Below are positions 34,301 to 39,848 of a DNA stretch of 64,000 nucleotides, piece after piece. This DNA comes from Carposina sasakii (lineage: Eukaryota > Arthropoda > Insecta > Lepidoptera > Carposinidae). Position numbers and translations under genes: made by a program. The DNA lies in contig CP053175.1 in the NCBI GenBank assembly GCA_014607495.2, forward strand, positions 7,502,001 through 7,566,000. Direction: 5' to 3'. Numbering within the stretch: position 1 is the stretch's first letter; every line of letters begins with the position of its first letter. The notes beneath the pieces were generated by a model that searched no databases, had not been told where the DNA came from, and saw nothing but the letters and a program-made list of their open reading frames with translations.

Positions 34301-36791
34301 CTCTTTGGGGGACAATGGACGTGACTATGACTATATGATGACATACATAACATATACAGGGTGTAAGTGACAGAAAGGCGAATAAAGATATGCTGACTCT
34401 ATGCCATAGTTCTAAAGCGAAAACCATTTTCACCTCATTATGAGATTTTCATATGAAAATTCGAAAATTTTTGGAATTAATGGTTTCTCATGGCGATTGT
34501 AGTTAGTGCAAGTGCCTGTTGTCGCAATTATGAGTTATCAGATCCGAGGGTCAGTGGAGGGTGTAGGGCCCGGTGGTGGGCGCACCCATAGTGAATGTTT
34601 GAACTTCCGAATTGTAACGCCTAATACAATTTCATTTATAAGATCAAAATAGTGTAGTACATTTATTTCGATCTTAGATAAAATCTTAGATAATTTAAAA
34701 TATGATGTTGTTCATATTATTGTCATTTTTTATTTACTTTTGTTACCAAAGTGTTTGCTAAAATAAGTTTTACAATATTTCTCATTTGCAGGCCTTTGAA
34801 ATTAGACAAAGTTTGGAGAAACTGGTCAAAGATAAATTCCGAATGGAGAATCAAACATTTGACGAGCCCGACTTAGGGACAGGTAAGTGTAAAGTGTGTT
34901 AACATTAATATGGATAAAACGGCTACACAGTCTTGGATGAAATTTGGCGTACAGATAAATAGATATCCAAAAAAGGGTACAGGCGAATCAATCTTCCTCA
35001 ACCAGTGAAGCCAACCTTATGCCGAAGACATAAAGTCTACTTTACAAGCTACCTAATACCTAATCGGCCGCCCGCGATTTCGTTCGCGTGAACTTTATAG
35101 CCTATGTGTTTGGTGAGAGCGAGATGTCTCACTTTTAGACGTCAAATCCACAGAGCTAAGTAATAATTAGACAAGGCAAGTGTTTCTACTTTGTGTGTAA
35201 AAAGGTATTGCAAACCACTTCTATCAGCCCTAATTCATTCAGTCCATGCTCGCGAACGAGTGTCTAATCTAATTCCTTAAGTCTATTTTTTACATGCAAA
35301 GTACATACACTTAGTTTATCTAATTATTAATAGCTCTGTGAATTTGACGTTTAAAAGTGGGACATCTCGCTCTTACCAAATTCCTCATACGGGTGCTGAT
35401 GTATACCTTGCAAGCTAATATACCTTGCAAGTTTCATCAAAATCCATTTAGTATTTTTTTCGTGAAAGAGTAACAAACACATACATACGTCCATCCTCAC
35501 AAACTCTCGCATTATTTTAGTAGGATTATTATAAAATTATTAATAAAGAAATGGAAAAAATTCCTCACCCGGGTGGGAATCGAACCCACGACCTCTGCAT
35601 TCCGCGTGTCAGTGCTCTAACCACTGAGCCACCGGGTCAATTACTCGGATGACGAATTTTACCATCTCTTTTTCTAAATTACATATTGGCAACGTTATTC
35701 TTCATCCCGATATCTATACACTAGCCAAATCTCGGCAAACAAAGCTGAATCCCTCAGCACAATGTTTAAAGATGAAACGATCAACCATATCCTAACAGAT
35801 TATATTATGGAGAAGTGTTTTTATAAATTTATCTTAGTCAAGATATTATATATTATAAAATTATTAATAAAGAAATGGAAAAATAGTAGGATTAGTTTGG
35901 ATTTGTAGAATAACAATTTTTTTTTCTAGGTAAAACAAAGCGCATAATGAAATGTATCCTCTCTGGGTATTTCCCTCAAGCGGCGAGTTTGACTATATCG
36001 GGAAACTACAGGGGAATCCGCGGGGCTAGCTTGTATATCAGTCCGGACAGCTGTCTCTTTCACACACAGCAGCCGCAATGGTAGGTGTTGTCTCTTTCTA
36101 ACATTACATGTCTATTGATGTAGTGCTTGCGACGCCATAGGTCCTGGGTTCGAATCCCGGTAGGTGCAAACATTGATATGATGAATATCGATGTTTGTTT
36201 CCGAGTCATGGATGTTTCTATACTTATCTATGTATTTATATACCGTTGCTTAGTACCCACGACATAAGAGGCTGCAACGATTTTAATGAAATTTGGTATG
36301 GAGTTAGCTGACACACTGGATTAGCACATAGACAACTTTTTATTCCGGAAAATTTCGATATTTTGTTTTTTCTGCAGCCCACGCGGAAGATGTCGCGGGC
36401 GTCCACTAGTATCAAATACAAACAAAGGCCGTGTTTGTAGTGGAATATTCCTAAAATGGGGTTAAACGGAACTGCAGGATCACGTAGGAAACCCTACAGC
36501 CACGTTTGATCATTGACTAGTCGCTAGCTTATCGCCTGAGAGAACGCTCCTGAGTTCCATAATCGACTCTTACGACATGCATGGAAGGAGATGCAGCTGA
36601 TGTATTCTAATGAAGCCCCGCATCAGCACTCCTAGGACGTATTAATAATATTATAGTATTTATTTTATATTTTCAGGTTGATATTCGGCAGTGTACAAAG
36701 CTCGGGAGACAAGACATTTATGCGAGATTTGCTGACTATTAAGAAAGATTGGCTTCTCGAAGTGGCCCCACATTATTATAAAGAAACTTAG
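12101..36791 (+). CDS. DHX35: DHX35-like DEAH-box RNA helicase (5' exons missing)
   Basis: ATP-dependent RNA helicase of the DEAH/RHA family, DHX35 branch, which is associated with spliceosomes (family knowledge). Sixteen exons follow in order: 12101-12265, 13622-13701, 20154-20213, 21285-21453, 22446-22543, 23232-23387, 25468-25558, 26691-26768, 29121-29184, 29373-29492, 30427-30590, 32203-32330, 33419-33565, 34792-34882, 35930-36080 and 36677-36791. They encode about 625 residues; about 75 N-terminal residues with the Walker A motif must lie upstream of the window, which would give the family's usual length of about 700. Visible motifs are TQPR (Ia, altered), MTEG (Ib), DEVH (II), SAT (III), FLTSQ (IV), [10 protein letters not shown] (V) and QRAGRAGR (VI), followed by the winged-helix, ratchet and OB-fold parts. 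The second visible exon is one base short and breaks the frame. All introns are GT-AG. The gene may be functional with an assembly error, or a decaying copy. Confidence 0.88.
12336..12545 (-). repeat. R190 copy with inserted hairpin
   Basis: The R190 reverse copy ('gaatacatcagctgcatctc', 'gtgcatgtcgtacgagtcga') is interrupted at about 12408-12530 by a segment with inverted arms TTATTCGTCAAC and GTTGACGAATA. It then resumes with 'aagaactcaggcattct'. Confidence 0.5.
12835..12973 (+). mobile_element. SINE-T2, diverged
   Basis: Holds a B-box-like GGGTTTGATTCCTGGCAGGG and then 'atgcttttatataccgttgc', matching the SINE-T2 copy at 36105. Confidence 0.5.
12974..13237. mobile_element. MITE with AAGGCCGCACTACGG ends
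   Basis: Terminal inverted repeats AAGGCCGCACTACGG and CCGTAGTGCAGCCTT enclose a body rich in GCGGTTTTTAACCG. The flanks read TAA and TTA, so a PIF/Harbinger-type target is possible but unproven. Confidence 0.65.
13454..13598. mobile_element. 145-bp MITE with GGTCGATTCCGGCAG ends
   Basis: Inverted ends GGTCGATTCCGGCAGTCACA and its complement. The flanks ATAATAG and ATAATGT form an imperfect 7-bp duplication. The sister copy at 41618-41748 has a perfect 7-bp one. This copy stops 23 nt before a coding exon. Confidence 0.8.
13622..13701 (+). CDS. DHX35: DHX35 visible exon 2 (motif Ib to start of II), frameshifted
   Basis: Acceptor TTTTTTACTTTCAG. Phase 0 gives FMTEGVL and then a TGA. After skipping one base the frame continues [20 protein letters not shown] to the donor GTATGT. 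The exon is 80 nt where 81 are needed to match both neighbours, so a base is missing from the CTTTGAGAG stretch. No phase choice avoids the problem without destroying motif Ib. Confidence 0.85.
13722..13900 (+). mobile_element. Helitron-like, second subtype
   Basis: Blocks 'ctcgtgtcacaatgttagt', 'ctccgaaacggtttgaccg' and 'ggccaacagctaga' match the fuller copy at 32931-33228. Confidence 0.6.
14219..14390 (+). mobile_element. SINE-R1, 3'-truncated
   Basis: Head 'ccgcgtggtgccggcagagt' to 'gcccagcgtagtgactgggc'; the RTE-type tail is absent. Confidence 0.65.
14560..14963. mobile_element. Helitron-like fragments
   Basis: 14560-14700 carries 'aaaatccgttgaatagtttg' and 'gatctaagcatatataggg'. From 14701 a reverse copy begins at CTAGCGGACC and continues to 'gcgaaatcggttcagctg'. 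Both blocks recur at 17085, 21040 and 37280. Confidence 0.5.
14964..16024. other. No gene recognised (intron)
   Basis: AT-rich intron sequence of the helicase. A GC-richer patch at 15615-15690 opens a short frame without recognisable motifs. Confidence 0.4.
16025..16081. repeat. (CA)n microsatellite
   Basis: About 28 CA units with one CG interruption near the right end. Confidence 0.95.
16251..16441 (+). mobile_element. Repeat with CCCCCGAC ends, short form
   Basis: Starts CCCCCGACGCAAAAACTACG and ends TTTTGGGTCGGGGG. It matches in reverse the longer copy at 18909-19352 but lacks its middle. Confidence 0.65.
17085..17345. mobile_element. Helitron-like fragment
   Basis: Contains 'gtcgcttgccgctgtctatc', 'atcggttcaaccgtttctga' and 'acagcgatccgttaaatttt', which recur at 54460-54703 and 60955-61225. 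Confidence 0.5.
17541..17614. repeat. Inverted repeat, CCTAGGCAAAGTATA arms
   Basis: Arms of 15 bp pair exactly across about 45 nt. A small foldback of unknown origin. Confidence 0.55.
17858..18003 (-). mobile_element. SINE-T1/T2, tRNA-derived
   Basis: On the minus strand a B-box-like GGTTCGAGTCCCACTCGGGT is preceded by 'gtgtgggactaggttaacgt'. The T2-type tail lies upstream of a T1-type end, so two SINEs may be fused. Confidence 0.55.
18463..18828 (+). mobile_element. G400 MITE-like element
   Basis: Forward copy with 'gaaactacggaatctcctaa' to 'gcaacgaaaaaacaccctg'. The first 40 bp are altered. Confidence 0.7.
18909..19352 (-). mobile_element. Repeat with CCCCCGAC ends, long form
   Basis: From CCCCCGACCCAAAAAAAG to TTTTGCGTCGGGGG, with 'aagaacactctcgactgata' inside. 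It contains the CA/GA microsatellite at 19260-19311. Confidence 0.65.
19260..19311. repeat. (CA)n(GA)n microsatellite
   Basis: Runs of CA followed by about 12 GA units, inside the CCCCCGAC-ended repeat. Confidence 0.9.
19608..19920 (-). mobile_element. SINE-T1, tRNA-derived, with extended body
   Basis: On the minus strand a tRNA-like head reads GACCCGGTGGCTTAGTGGTT (A-box region) and GTGGGTTCGATTCCCCACTC (B-box region). The flank at 19720-19920 ('ctagccaaatctcggcaaac') is shared with the copy at 35529-35882, so the mobile unit is longer than the tRNA part. Confidence 0.65.
20154..20213 (+). CDS. DHX35: DHX35 visible exon 3 (motif II end)
   Basis: Twenty codons, [20 protein letters not shown], phase 0 on both sides, donor GTAAGT. 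Joined to exon 2 it makes DEVH where the family has DEAH. The rest of the helix is typical of the family. Confidence 0.88.
20275..20348 (+). repeat. R190 fragment
   Basis: Holds 'tagctcatcgcctgagagaa' and 'cacggaaggagatacagctg'. Confidence 0.5.
20365..20640 (-). mobile_element. RTE-type LINE 3' end, variant family
   Basis: The reverse strand of 'gaagtccactgttggaaata' with 'cctcccccaacaacctccac' is a variant of the RTE-1 3' end. The stretch to 20640 would encode the preceding C-terminal region with several breaks. Confidence 0.5.
21040..21254 (+). mobile_element. Helitron-like, CTAG end
   Basis: Includes 'tggactgattttaatgaaat' and ends GTCTGTCGGGTCCGCTAG followed by T, the CTAG|T border expected for Helitrons. 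It stops about 30 nt before the next exon. A related stretch lies at 20880-21010. Confidence 0.6.
21285..21453 (+). CDS. DHX35: DHX35 visible exon 4 (motif III)
   Basis: [18 protein letters not shown] begins right after TTTCAG. Motif III is SAT. The exon continues to [12 protein letters not shown] and ends in phase 1 before GTATAT. Confidence 0.93.
21478..21545 (-). mobile_element. RTE-1 / SINE-R1 tail fragment
   Basis: 'tattacagtccactgctgga' and 'cccagagcacgccacaaggc' on the reverse strand. Confidence 0.5.
21585..21690 (+). repeat. R190 fragment
   Basis: 'gacaagttgctagctcatcg' to 'atgcacggaaggagatacag'. Confidence 0.5.
21828..22011. mobile_element. HP260, right arm truncated
   Basis: Left arm from ACAGGGTGTAACAAAAGGGG. 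The element stops at 'catgtgatttgagtctga', so most of the right arm is missing. Confidence 0.7.
22312..22348. repeat. (AT)n microsatellite
   Basis: About 18 AT units. Confidence 0.9.
22381..22422 (+). mobile_element. Helitron-like 3' end
   Basis: CCCGTGCGAAGCCGGGGCGG then GTCGCTAG|T. It ends about 22 bp before a coding exon; the rest of the element is not resolved. Confidence 0.5.
22446..22543 (+). CDS. DHX35: DHX35 visible exon 5 (motif IV)
   Basis: Completes a Glu codon across the intron and reads [18 protein letters not shown] and then [10 protein letters not shown]. Motif IV normally reads FLTGQ; here it is FLTSQ. The opening PVPDY is typical of DHX35. Donor GTAAAT. Confidence 0.93.
22690..23106 (+). 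mobile_element. G400 MITE-like element
   Basis: Full copy from ACAGGGTGATTTTTGGTCG to CAACGAAAAAACATCCTG, with a local duplication of AATATAATA in the middle. Confidence 0.8.
23232..23387 (+). CDS. DHX35: DHX35 visible exon 6
   Basis: Fifty-two codons: [16 protein letters not shown] through [17 protein letters not shown]. This corresponds to the RecA2 segment with the LPMYAGLP-like motif. Phase 0 on both sides. Confidence 0.93.
23674..23881. repeat. 17-bp minisatellite, about 12 units
   Basis: Tandem unit AAATAGGGTACCTACCT, with a higher-order alternation of ACCTATCT and AACTACCT variants across the first two thirds. Confidence 0.9.
23885..24010 (+). repeat. R190 fragment
   Basis: 'gacaagtcgctagctcatcg' to 'aagaaggagatggagatgca'. 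Confidence 0.5.
24133..24389. mobile_element. HP260 palindromic MITE
   Basis: ACAGGGTGTAACAAAAGGGG to TTCTGTTACACCCTGT. The centre is slightly asymmetric. Confidence 0.8.
24473..24715 (-). mobile_element. Helitron, Lep1 type, near-complete
   Basis: Reverse orientation. CTAG followed by T (as CTAGTGGACGCCCGCGAC read forward) at 24479 is the 3' end. Forward reading then gives 'tatccgggataaaaacattt', 'cgcttcagccgtttttacg' and 'aactttcgcgtttataatat' to the 5' end. Confidence 0.75.
24819..25176 (+). mobile_element. G400, right end lost
   Basis: ACAGAGTGATTTTTAGTCG to 'cgtacccttcgttaagg'. The terminal 25 bp are replaced by the adjoining SINE-R2. Confidence 0.7.
25177..25397 (-). mobile_element. 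SINE-R2
   Basis: Reverse copy whose 3' end (left side) is AATCACACATTTATCCCTCA with GGGGTAGGCAGAG, the same end as the RTE-2 LINE at 27722. The head lies near 25397 ('aagcagctgtagtattatac'). Confidence 0.65.
25468..25558 (+). CDS. DHX35: DHX35 visible exon 7 (motif V)
   Basis: [20 protein letters not shown] and then [10 protein letters not shown]. Motif V is intact. Phase 0 start and phase 1 end, donor GTAAGA. Confidence 0.94.
25695..26040 (+). mobile_element. CR1/Jockey-like LINE 3' end with poly(A)
   Basis: Plus frames read [29 protein letters not shown] and then [13 protein letters not shown], the usual C-terminal tail of LINE ORF2, with one break. A run of 16 A at 26025-26040 closes it. 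5'-truncated. Confidence 0.7.
26060..26168 (+). repeat. R190 fragment
   Basis: 'gataagttgctagctaatcg' to 'tacacgaaaagagatgcgac'. Confidence 0.5.
26592..26664 (+). mobile_element. SINE-T1 3' fragment
   Basis: 'tcgattcccactcgggtgaa' then 'ttctttattaataattttat'; the head is missing. It lies just before a coding exon. Confidence 0.5.
26691..26768 (+). CDS. DHX35: DHX35 visible exon 8
   Basis: Completes Val, then [20 protein letters not shown] and AVCPI. The VIDSGF block follows motif V as expected. Ends in phase 1. Confidence 0.93.
26830..27165 (+). mobile_element. LINE ORF2 C-terminal remnant
   Basis: Frames on the plus strand read [20 protein letters not shown], then [20 protein letters not shown]. 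This is typical of the C-terminal end of a lepidopteran non-LTR retrotransposon protein; at least one frameshift near 26915. Confidence 0.6.
27166..27451. other. AT-rich intron sequence
   Basis: Very AT-rich with imperfect TTTATTT/TTTAATTT repeats. No gene recognised. Confidence 0.5.
27452..28587 (-). mobile_element. GCR repeat split by RTE-2
   Basis: The GC-rich repeat runs from 'cggggctacagagtcccggt' to 'gcttgtggcgagctgttggg' (reverse) and matches 56746-57385 in reverse. The RTE-2 insertion at 27722-28211 cuts it, flanked by a 12-bp duplication. The class is unknown; it may be a LINE 3' region. Confidence 0.65.
27722..28211 (-). mobile_element. RTE-2 LINE, 5'-truncated, with exact target duplication
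   Basis: The minus strand from 28201 encodes an uninterrupted 152-residue ORF2 C-terminus: [51 protein letters not shown] and [15 protein letters not shown]. The 3' end finishes in (TATG)n. The duplication AATCGGGCTATT flanks it exactly (27710-27721 and 28212-28223). The open frame and exact duplication point to a recent insertion. Confidence 0.88.
28886..29056. mobile_element. Palindromic MITE, CCCCCTGATTACGTAA ends
   Basis: The two arms pair for about 75 bp, including CGCGATCGCGATAATTGAGA and its complement, around a GC-rich loop. The most perfect of the three copies. Confidence 0.8.
29121..29184 (+). CDS. DHX35: DHX35 visible exon 9 (motif VI)
   Basis: [20 protein letters not shown]; motif [10 protein letters not shown] is intact, including the arginine fingers. 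Enters in phase 1 and ends in phase 2. Confidence 0.95.
29373..29492 (+). CDS. DHX35: DHX35 visible exon 10
   Basis: [20 protein letters not shown] then [19 protein letters not shown]. This is the LY-E-F and PEI/PEM-R segment leading into the winged-helix domain. Confidence 0.94.
29661..29712 (+). repeat. U150 terminal fragment
   Basis: TTAGGCGTTACAATTCGGAA then 'cactatgggtgcgtccacca'. It matches the reverse of 34570-34625. Confidence 0.5.
29908..30070 (-). repeat. R190 copy in hairpin loop
   Basis: 'gaatacatcagctgcatctc' to 'gatgagctagcaactggtca' on the reverse strand. Confidence 0.55.
30073..30242 (+). repeat. U150 copy in hairpin loop
   Basis: 'cactatgggtgcgcccacta', 'ccctccactgaccctcggat' and 'acccgagcacctagcatgca'. 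Confidence 0.55.
30427..30590 (+). CDS. DHX35: DHX35 visible exon 11
   Basis: [20 protein letters not shown], then [20 protein letters not shown] and [14 protein letters not shown]. The FPTPP and LxxLxAID-G-LT blocks are the winged-helix and ratchet signature of DEAH helicases. Confidence 0.95.
30605..31230 (+). mobile_element. G400 split by HP260
   Basis: Starts ACAGGTTGTTTTTTTTTGTC and is interrupted at a TA in its right part by the HP260 at 30917-31178. It resumes 'gagcagagcacgtacctctc' and ends CAACGAAAAAACATCCTGC. Confidence 0.7.
30917..31178. mobile_element. HP260 inserted in G400
   Basis: ACAGGGTGTAACAAAAAGGA to TTTCTGTTACATCCTGTA. The position corresponds to the TA in 'gtatagagtac' of intact G400 copies, which identifies TA as the target. 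Confidence 0.85.
31241..31477 (+). mobile_element. Helitron, Lep1 type
   Basis: 5' end TCCTACTAATATTATAAACG, preceded by A. The body has 'aacggctggagcggttttaa' and 'tatcccgggaaaatattttt'. The 3' end GGGCGTCCACTAT has the final CTAG mutated to CTAT. Confidence 0.8.
31585..31770 (-). repeat. R190 copy
   Basis: 'cgtaagagtcgactaaggga' and 'gatgagctagcaacttgtca' on the reverse strand. Confidence 0.6.
31897..32087. mobile_element. hAT-like MITE, AGAGGTTCCCAAA ends
   Basis: Ends TAGAGGTTCCCAAACTTTTT and ACTTTGGGAACCTTTA. The inside repeats 'gacccc' and 'gggggtccacctggacc'. No clean 8-bp duplication seen. Confidence 0.6.
32203..32330 (+). CDS. DHX35: DHX35 visible exon 12
   Basis: [42 protein letters not shown]. 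The CxxExLxIAAML-like helix of the ratchet domain. Phase 0 end, donor GTAAGC. Confidence 0.94.
32346..32507. mobile_element. 162-bp MITE with GATA duplication
   Basis: Ends AAGACACACTGTTAACACCC and its complement; GATA flanks both sides (32342-32345 and 32508-32511). Starts 15 nt after an exon. Confidence 0.75.
32708..32818 (-). mobile_element. SINE-T1, tRNA-derived
   Basis: The minus strand gives GACCCGGTGGCTTAGTGGTT and, 30 nt on, GTGGGTTCGATTCCCACTCG. The spacing and stems resemble a whole tRNA, followed by the 'ttattaataattttat' tail. Confidence 0.7.
32931..33228 (+). mobile_element. Helitron-like, second subtype
   Basis: 'attctcgtgtcacggtgtta', 'cgaaacggctcgaccgattt', ending TTTGCCGGGTCAGCTAG|T. 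The CTAG|T border fits a Helitron. Confidence 0.65.
33236..33395 (-). mobile_element. SINE-T1, tRNA-derived
   Basis: Same tRNA-like head on the minus strand (GTGGGTTCGATTCCCACCCG). It stops just before the next exon. Confidence 0.7.
33419..33565 (+). CDS. DHX35: DHX35 visible exon 13
   Basis: [20 protein letters not shown], then [20 protein letters not shown]. The EGDHLTxLNxY and WCxxxFLN helices are conserved in the family. Phase 0 on both sides. Confidence 0.95.
33639..33902. mobile_element. HP260 palindromic MITE
   Basis: ACAGGGTGTAACAGAAAGGG to TTTTTGTTACACCCTGTA; a well-preserved hairpin. Confidence 0.8.
34355..34625 (-). repeat. U150 copy joined to ACAGGGTGTAAGTG end
   Basis: 34355-34440 begins ACAGGGTGTAAGTGACAG, also seen near 26800. 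From 34476 the reverse U150 runs to TTCCGAATTGTAACGCCTAA. The two may form one element. Confidence 0.5.
34792..34882 (+). CDS. DHX35: DHX35 visible exon 14
   Basis: [20 protein letters not shown] then [10 protein letters not shown]. Corresponds to the helix preceding the OB fold. Ends in phase 1, donor GTAAGT. Confidence 0.93.
35062..35527 (-). mobile_element. Helitron-like with nested palindrome
   Basis: Reverse copy from GGCCGCCCGCGATTTCG to 'gcattattttagtaggatta'. The centre is occupied by the MITE at 35109-35385. Confidence 0.6.
35109..35385. mobile_element. Palindromic MITE, TTTGGTGAGAGCGAGATGTC ends
   Basis: The arms pair for about 50 bp, including 'gacgtcaaatccacagagct'. A half copy lies at 42060-42135. 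Confidence 0.7.
35529..35882 (-). mobile_element. SINE-T1 with extended body
   Basis: The tRNA-like head is on the minus strand. The block to 35850 matches 19720-19920, and a second tail 'aaattattaataaagaaatg' at the right end repeats the left end. Confidence 0.65.
35930..36080 (+). CDS. DHX35: DHX35 visible exon 15 (OB fold)
   Basis: [49 protein letters not shown]. The C-xxSGYF-A and Y+xxRG-L-IxP-S blocks are the OB-fold signature. Ends in phase 2 before GTAGGT. Confidence 0.95.
36105..36271 (+). mobile_element. SINE-T2, tRNA-derived
   Basis: B-box-like GGGTTCGAATCCCGGTAGGT, then 'tccgagtcatggatgttt' and 'taccgttgcttagtaccc'. Confidence 0.6.
36272..36408 (+). mobile_element. Helitron, Lep1 type, 3' half
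   Basis: 'attttaatgaaatttggtat' through TCGCGGGCGTCCACTAG|T; the 5' end was replaced by the adjoining SINE. Confidence 0.7.
36430..36625 (+). repeat. R190, near full-length
   Basis: 'cctaaaatggggttaaacgg', 'gtcgctagcttatcgcctga' and 'atgcatggaaggagatgcag'. Confidence 0.65.
36677..36791 (+). CDS. DHX35: DHX35 last exon
   Basis: Completes Trp, then [37 protein letters not shown] and TAG at 36789-36791. The V-F-E/S-x-T-x-x-yMRx-T-I-x-x-WLLE-APH-Y ending is diagnostic for DEAH helicases. No AATAAA follows within the next 60 bp. Confidence 0.95.
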
Positions 36792-36943
36792 AAATATAGC
36801 ATTATTTTGTATTTATATTTGTTTTATTTGGGCTTACCATGGAGGATAGCAACTTAAAGTCAGTCTAACTGGTGATAAGTCGGTGTGTGATTTGCACACT
36901 TCTGCACAACGTCTGGAGGATAATGTACGTGACTATATGTATC

Positions 36944-37204
36944 GGCCGCGTGGTGCCGGCAGAGTAGAATTCGTACCACCCCATGTCTGCCCGTGGGTAT
37001 CGTACGAGGCGATTAAGGGTTTCCGGGAGGTGGGCAGCAGCGCCTCCCGTGTTGACAACATAGTCCAAAATACAAACTGCGGTCACCAACCCGCCTGCCC
37101 AGCGTGTTGACTATGAGCAAATACCCCCCATGGCAGTCTTGTGGCGTGCCCTGGGGGAGGTCTACGTCCAGCAGTGGACTGTAATAGGCTGATGATGATG
37201 ATGA
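36944..37204 (+). mobile_element. SINE-R1, full-length
   Basis: GGCCGCGTGGTGCCGGCAGA to 'gtccagcagtggactgtaat' and (GAT)n. Confidence 0.75.
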
Positions 37205-37945
37205 TATGTATGTATGTAATTGACCTAACTCATTTTATTCGCCTTCGAAGGGGTGCAATGCTGTTACTATACATAATAAACCTTTCTTTGGAATCACTCT
37301 ATTTAAGAAAACCGCATCAAAATCCGTTGCGTAGTTTCAAAGATCTAAGCATACATAGGGACAGACAGACAGTTGATAACTTATGTAAGAACGTAGTATC
37401 AATGGAGAAAAAATAAAAGAGGAGTAACGGCTAAGTATATTTTCATACAAAAATAGTGTGCCGCTGAGCGGGGGTGAAGTATGGGATGAGGGGAGCATCC
37501 TAACACTAGCCCTGCCCATTTACATAGAAACCACCTTGTAGTGACTAGCCAAACTACTTGCATAAGCGTGTGGTTACAGCTACTGCGTTACACACACTGG
37601 CCTTGAAGCTCCGCTCCTATTACGACGTCATGGCCTAACGATTGCCACATGACTCAGTTTATAGTCCCACCTCCTCTTTTATACCTTCTCCATGGTAGTA
37701 TCGCAAACTATGAGGTAATTTACCTTTGTCGACCTCAGTCGACTTTGTTTACCCTTTTCTCATATAAATAGAATTCCACAATAACTGATTATAATTATTT
37801 AACAAGTTTGAAAGTCACAAAAATAAACATAAATATACTTAAAAACATTACGTAATATTGTCAGTAGACACTGTGTATTACATTATAGAAATACTTTACT
37901 CTGACACAATCAATATTTCATACTTCACGTCACACTGAACCATTG
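37205..37945. other. No gene recognised
   Basis: Contains a Helitron-like fragment at about 37280-37385 ('caaaatccgttgcgtagttt'). Otherwise no feature seen. Confidence 0.4.
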
Positions 37946-37953
37946 AAAAATAT

Positions 37954-39076
37954 TAGAGATGCGCCGAATACTGGTTTCACCGAATAACCGAATACCGAAT
38001 AGTATTCGGTTTAATCTTTACCGAACCGAATATTCGGCCGAATTATTCGGTTTACCATTTGATTGTTTTGCCGCGCAAACAAGTTCTAACGTGTCGTTGC
38101 TGGCTAAATGGTGAGCGTGTCGTACCTCACCGACCACCACCTGCGCACACCGCGATGTCTGTTAGGGATGGCAATTCTTTCCAAAAAATATCGATTTTTA
38201 AATCGATTCGAATCGTGACCTCATGAATCGATCTACAAAAAAAATCGAGGTCTAAAAGATCGATTTCCAAAAAAATTCCATATAAATAAACCATATTACG
38301 CCGACCGACCCCATAAGTAGTAGGATAAGGGCAGGATGATGATGATTTTTCATCATAATGCCTTTCACCACTTCACAAAATGGGGCAATTTTCTATCGAC
38401 TGGCCACCTTGCATTTTGGATGTACCATAATTTAAGTCCCTTTCATCGCCACGCTCGCTATCGTTCTATAGCATACTTGTTTTATGGATTCAGTACTACA
38501 TATCGATTTGAAAAATCAATTTTTTGGCTCGAAAAATCGATTACTTACTGTCTGTCACTTTGCTTCAAACATTGCACGATTACGTTCTAAATAAAAACAA
38601 AAACGGTTTTTATTGCAAAAACGTTGCTAGTAAATGGGATGAAATGGGATTTTGTTGACTTACAATCTTTACTAATATATTATGTTATCTTTCAAATTTA
38701 ATACATAAATAATATATTAAATGCGAAAGTTACTCTGTATGTCTGTCTGGCTTTCACGCCAAAACTATTGAACAGATTGAAATGAAATTTGGTACTACCT
38801 GTGTACTCTAGAACCTGAGAAAGTATAATTACGGCTCGCTTTGTACGGATGTACCTTTCACGCGGACGAAGTTGTGGGCGGCCGTTAGTAGAACATAAAT
38901 GTCACTTAAGAAGTTTTGTCCTTAGCGCTATACCGTACGTGTAGGCAAAAATATGAAAATACTCGAACCGAATATATTCGGCGCCAAAACCGAATGATTC
39001 GGCTGAATACAAATAGTGAAAAAGTTGCCGAATACGCCGAATACCGAATACGGTTCGAATATTCGGCGCATCTCTA
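37954..39076. mobile_element. hAT-like non-autonomous element, 1.1 kb
   Basis: Ends TAGAGATGCGCCGAATAC and GAATATTCGGCGCATCTCTA are inverted. The flanks carry an exact 8-bp duplication AAAAATAT (37946-37953 and 39077-39084). Subterminal CCGAATA repeats are dense on both sides. The inside holds an AATCGATT-rich block (38163-38560) and a Helitron-like fragment (38700-38890) but no transposase. Confidence 0.85.
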
Positions 39077-39152
39077 AAAAATATTATATCTAACCAAAGA
39101 AAATAAAGTAGGACCATCTCTTACGGATATTGTTTCGTTACAAAATTGATTT

Positions 39153-39404
39153 ATACAGGATGTAACAAAAAGGGTATGTTAAGCGAAAAGATATGTAAAT
39201 AGCCCACTATACATATAGAGAACCTACTCACGAAGTTTGAGACTCGAAATTACATGTTTATTTTTCCAGATAGTATGGAGAATTTTTAAACATCTCAGGA
39301 TTTTTCATACAATATTGAAAAATAAACTTGTGATTTCTAGTCTCGAATTTTGTGGATAGGTTCTCTATAGTGGGCTATTTACATAGCTTTTCGCTTAACA
39401 TATT
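39153..39404. mobile_element. HP260, right tip lost
   Basis: ACAGGATGTAACAAAAAGGG to 'agcttttcgcttaacata'; the final GGTTACACCCTG is gone. Confidence 0.75.
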
Positions 39405-39415
39405 GTATATACCTT

Positions 39416-39648
39416 TATAAGGTCTATCCAAAATTAGTGATTATCTTTTGACACGAAACTAGGTAGGTAAAAAGAAACAACTTTCACTATGGGTCCAACT
39501 CCGAAATATTGAAAAAAAAATCAGCTGTTCCATACATTCCAGTGCAGTAATTATTCGAGATTGTATGGAACAGCTGATTTTTTTTTTCAATATTTCGGAG
39601 TAGGTCCCATAGTGAAAGTTGTTTCTTTTTACTTAAATAGACCTTATA
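39416..39648. mobile_element. Foldback MITE, TATAAGGTCTATCC ends
   Basis: Arms of about 105 bp pair almost fully, including AACAGCTGATTTTTTTTTTC, with a 25-nt loop. A half copy is at 49937-50030. Confidence 0.75.
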
Positions 39649-39848
39649 TACCTACATATGTATTCCTGAAATGGGGTAGCTATAACTGCAGGAATAATCC
39701 TGCAATTTCCCTTTATCAAAAGGAAATCCCGCAGCCACGTTTAGCAATGCGAGGACAAATAACACAAAATAAATATCTTAATATGGCTTTCATGAAACAG
39801 AAATTAATATTTTAGAAGAAAATGGTACCTACTTATCATGTATATGGC

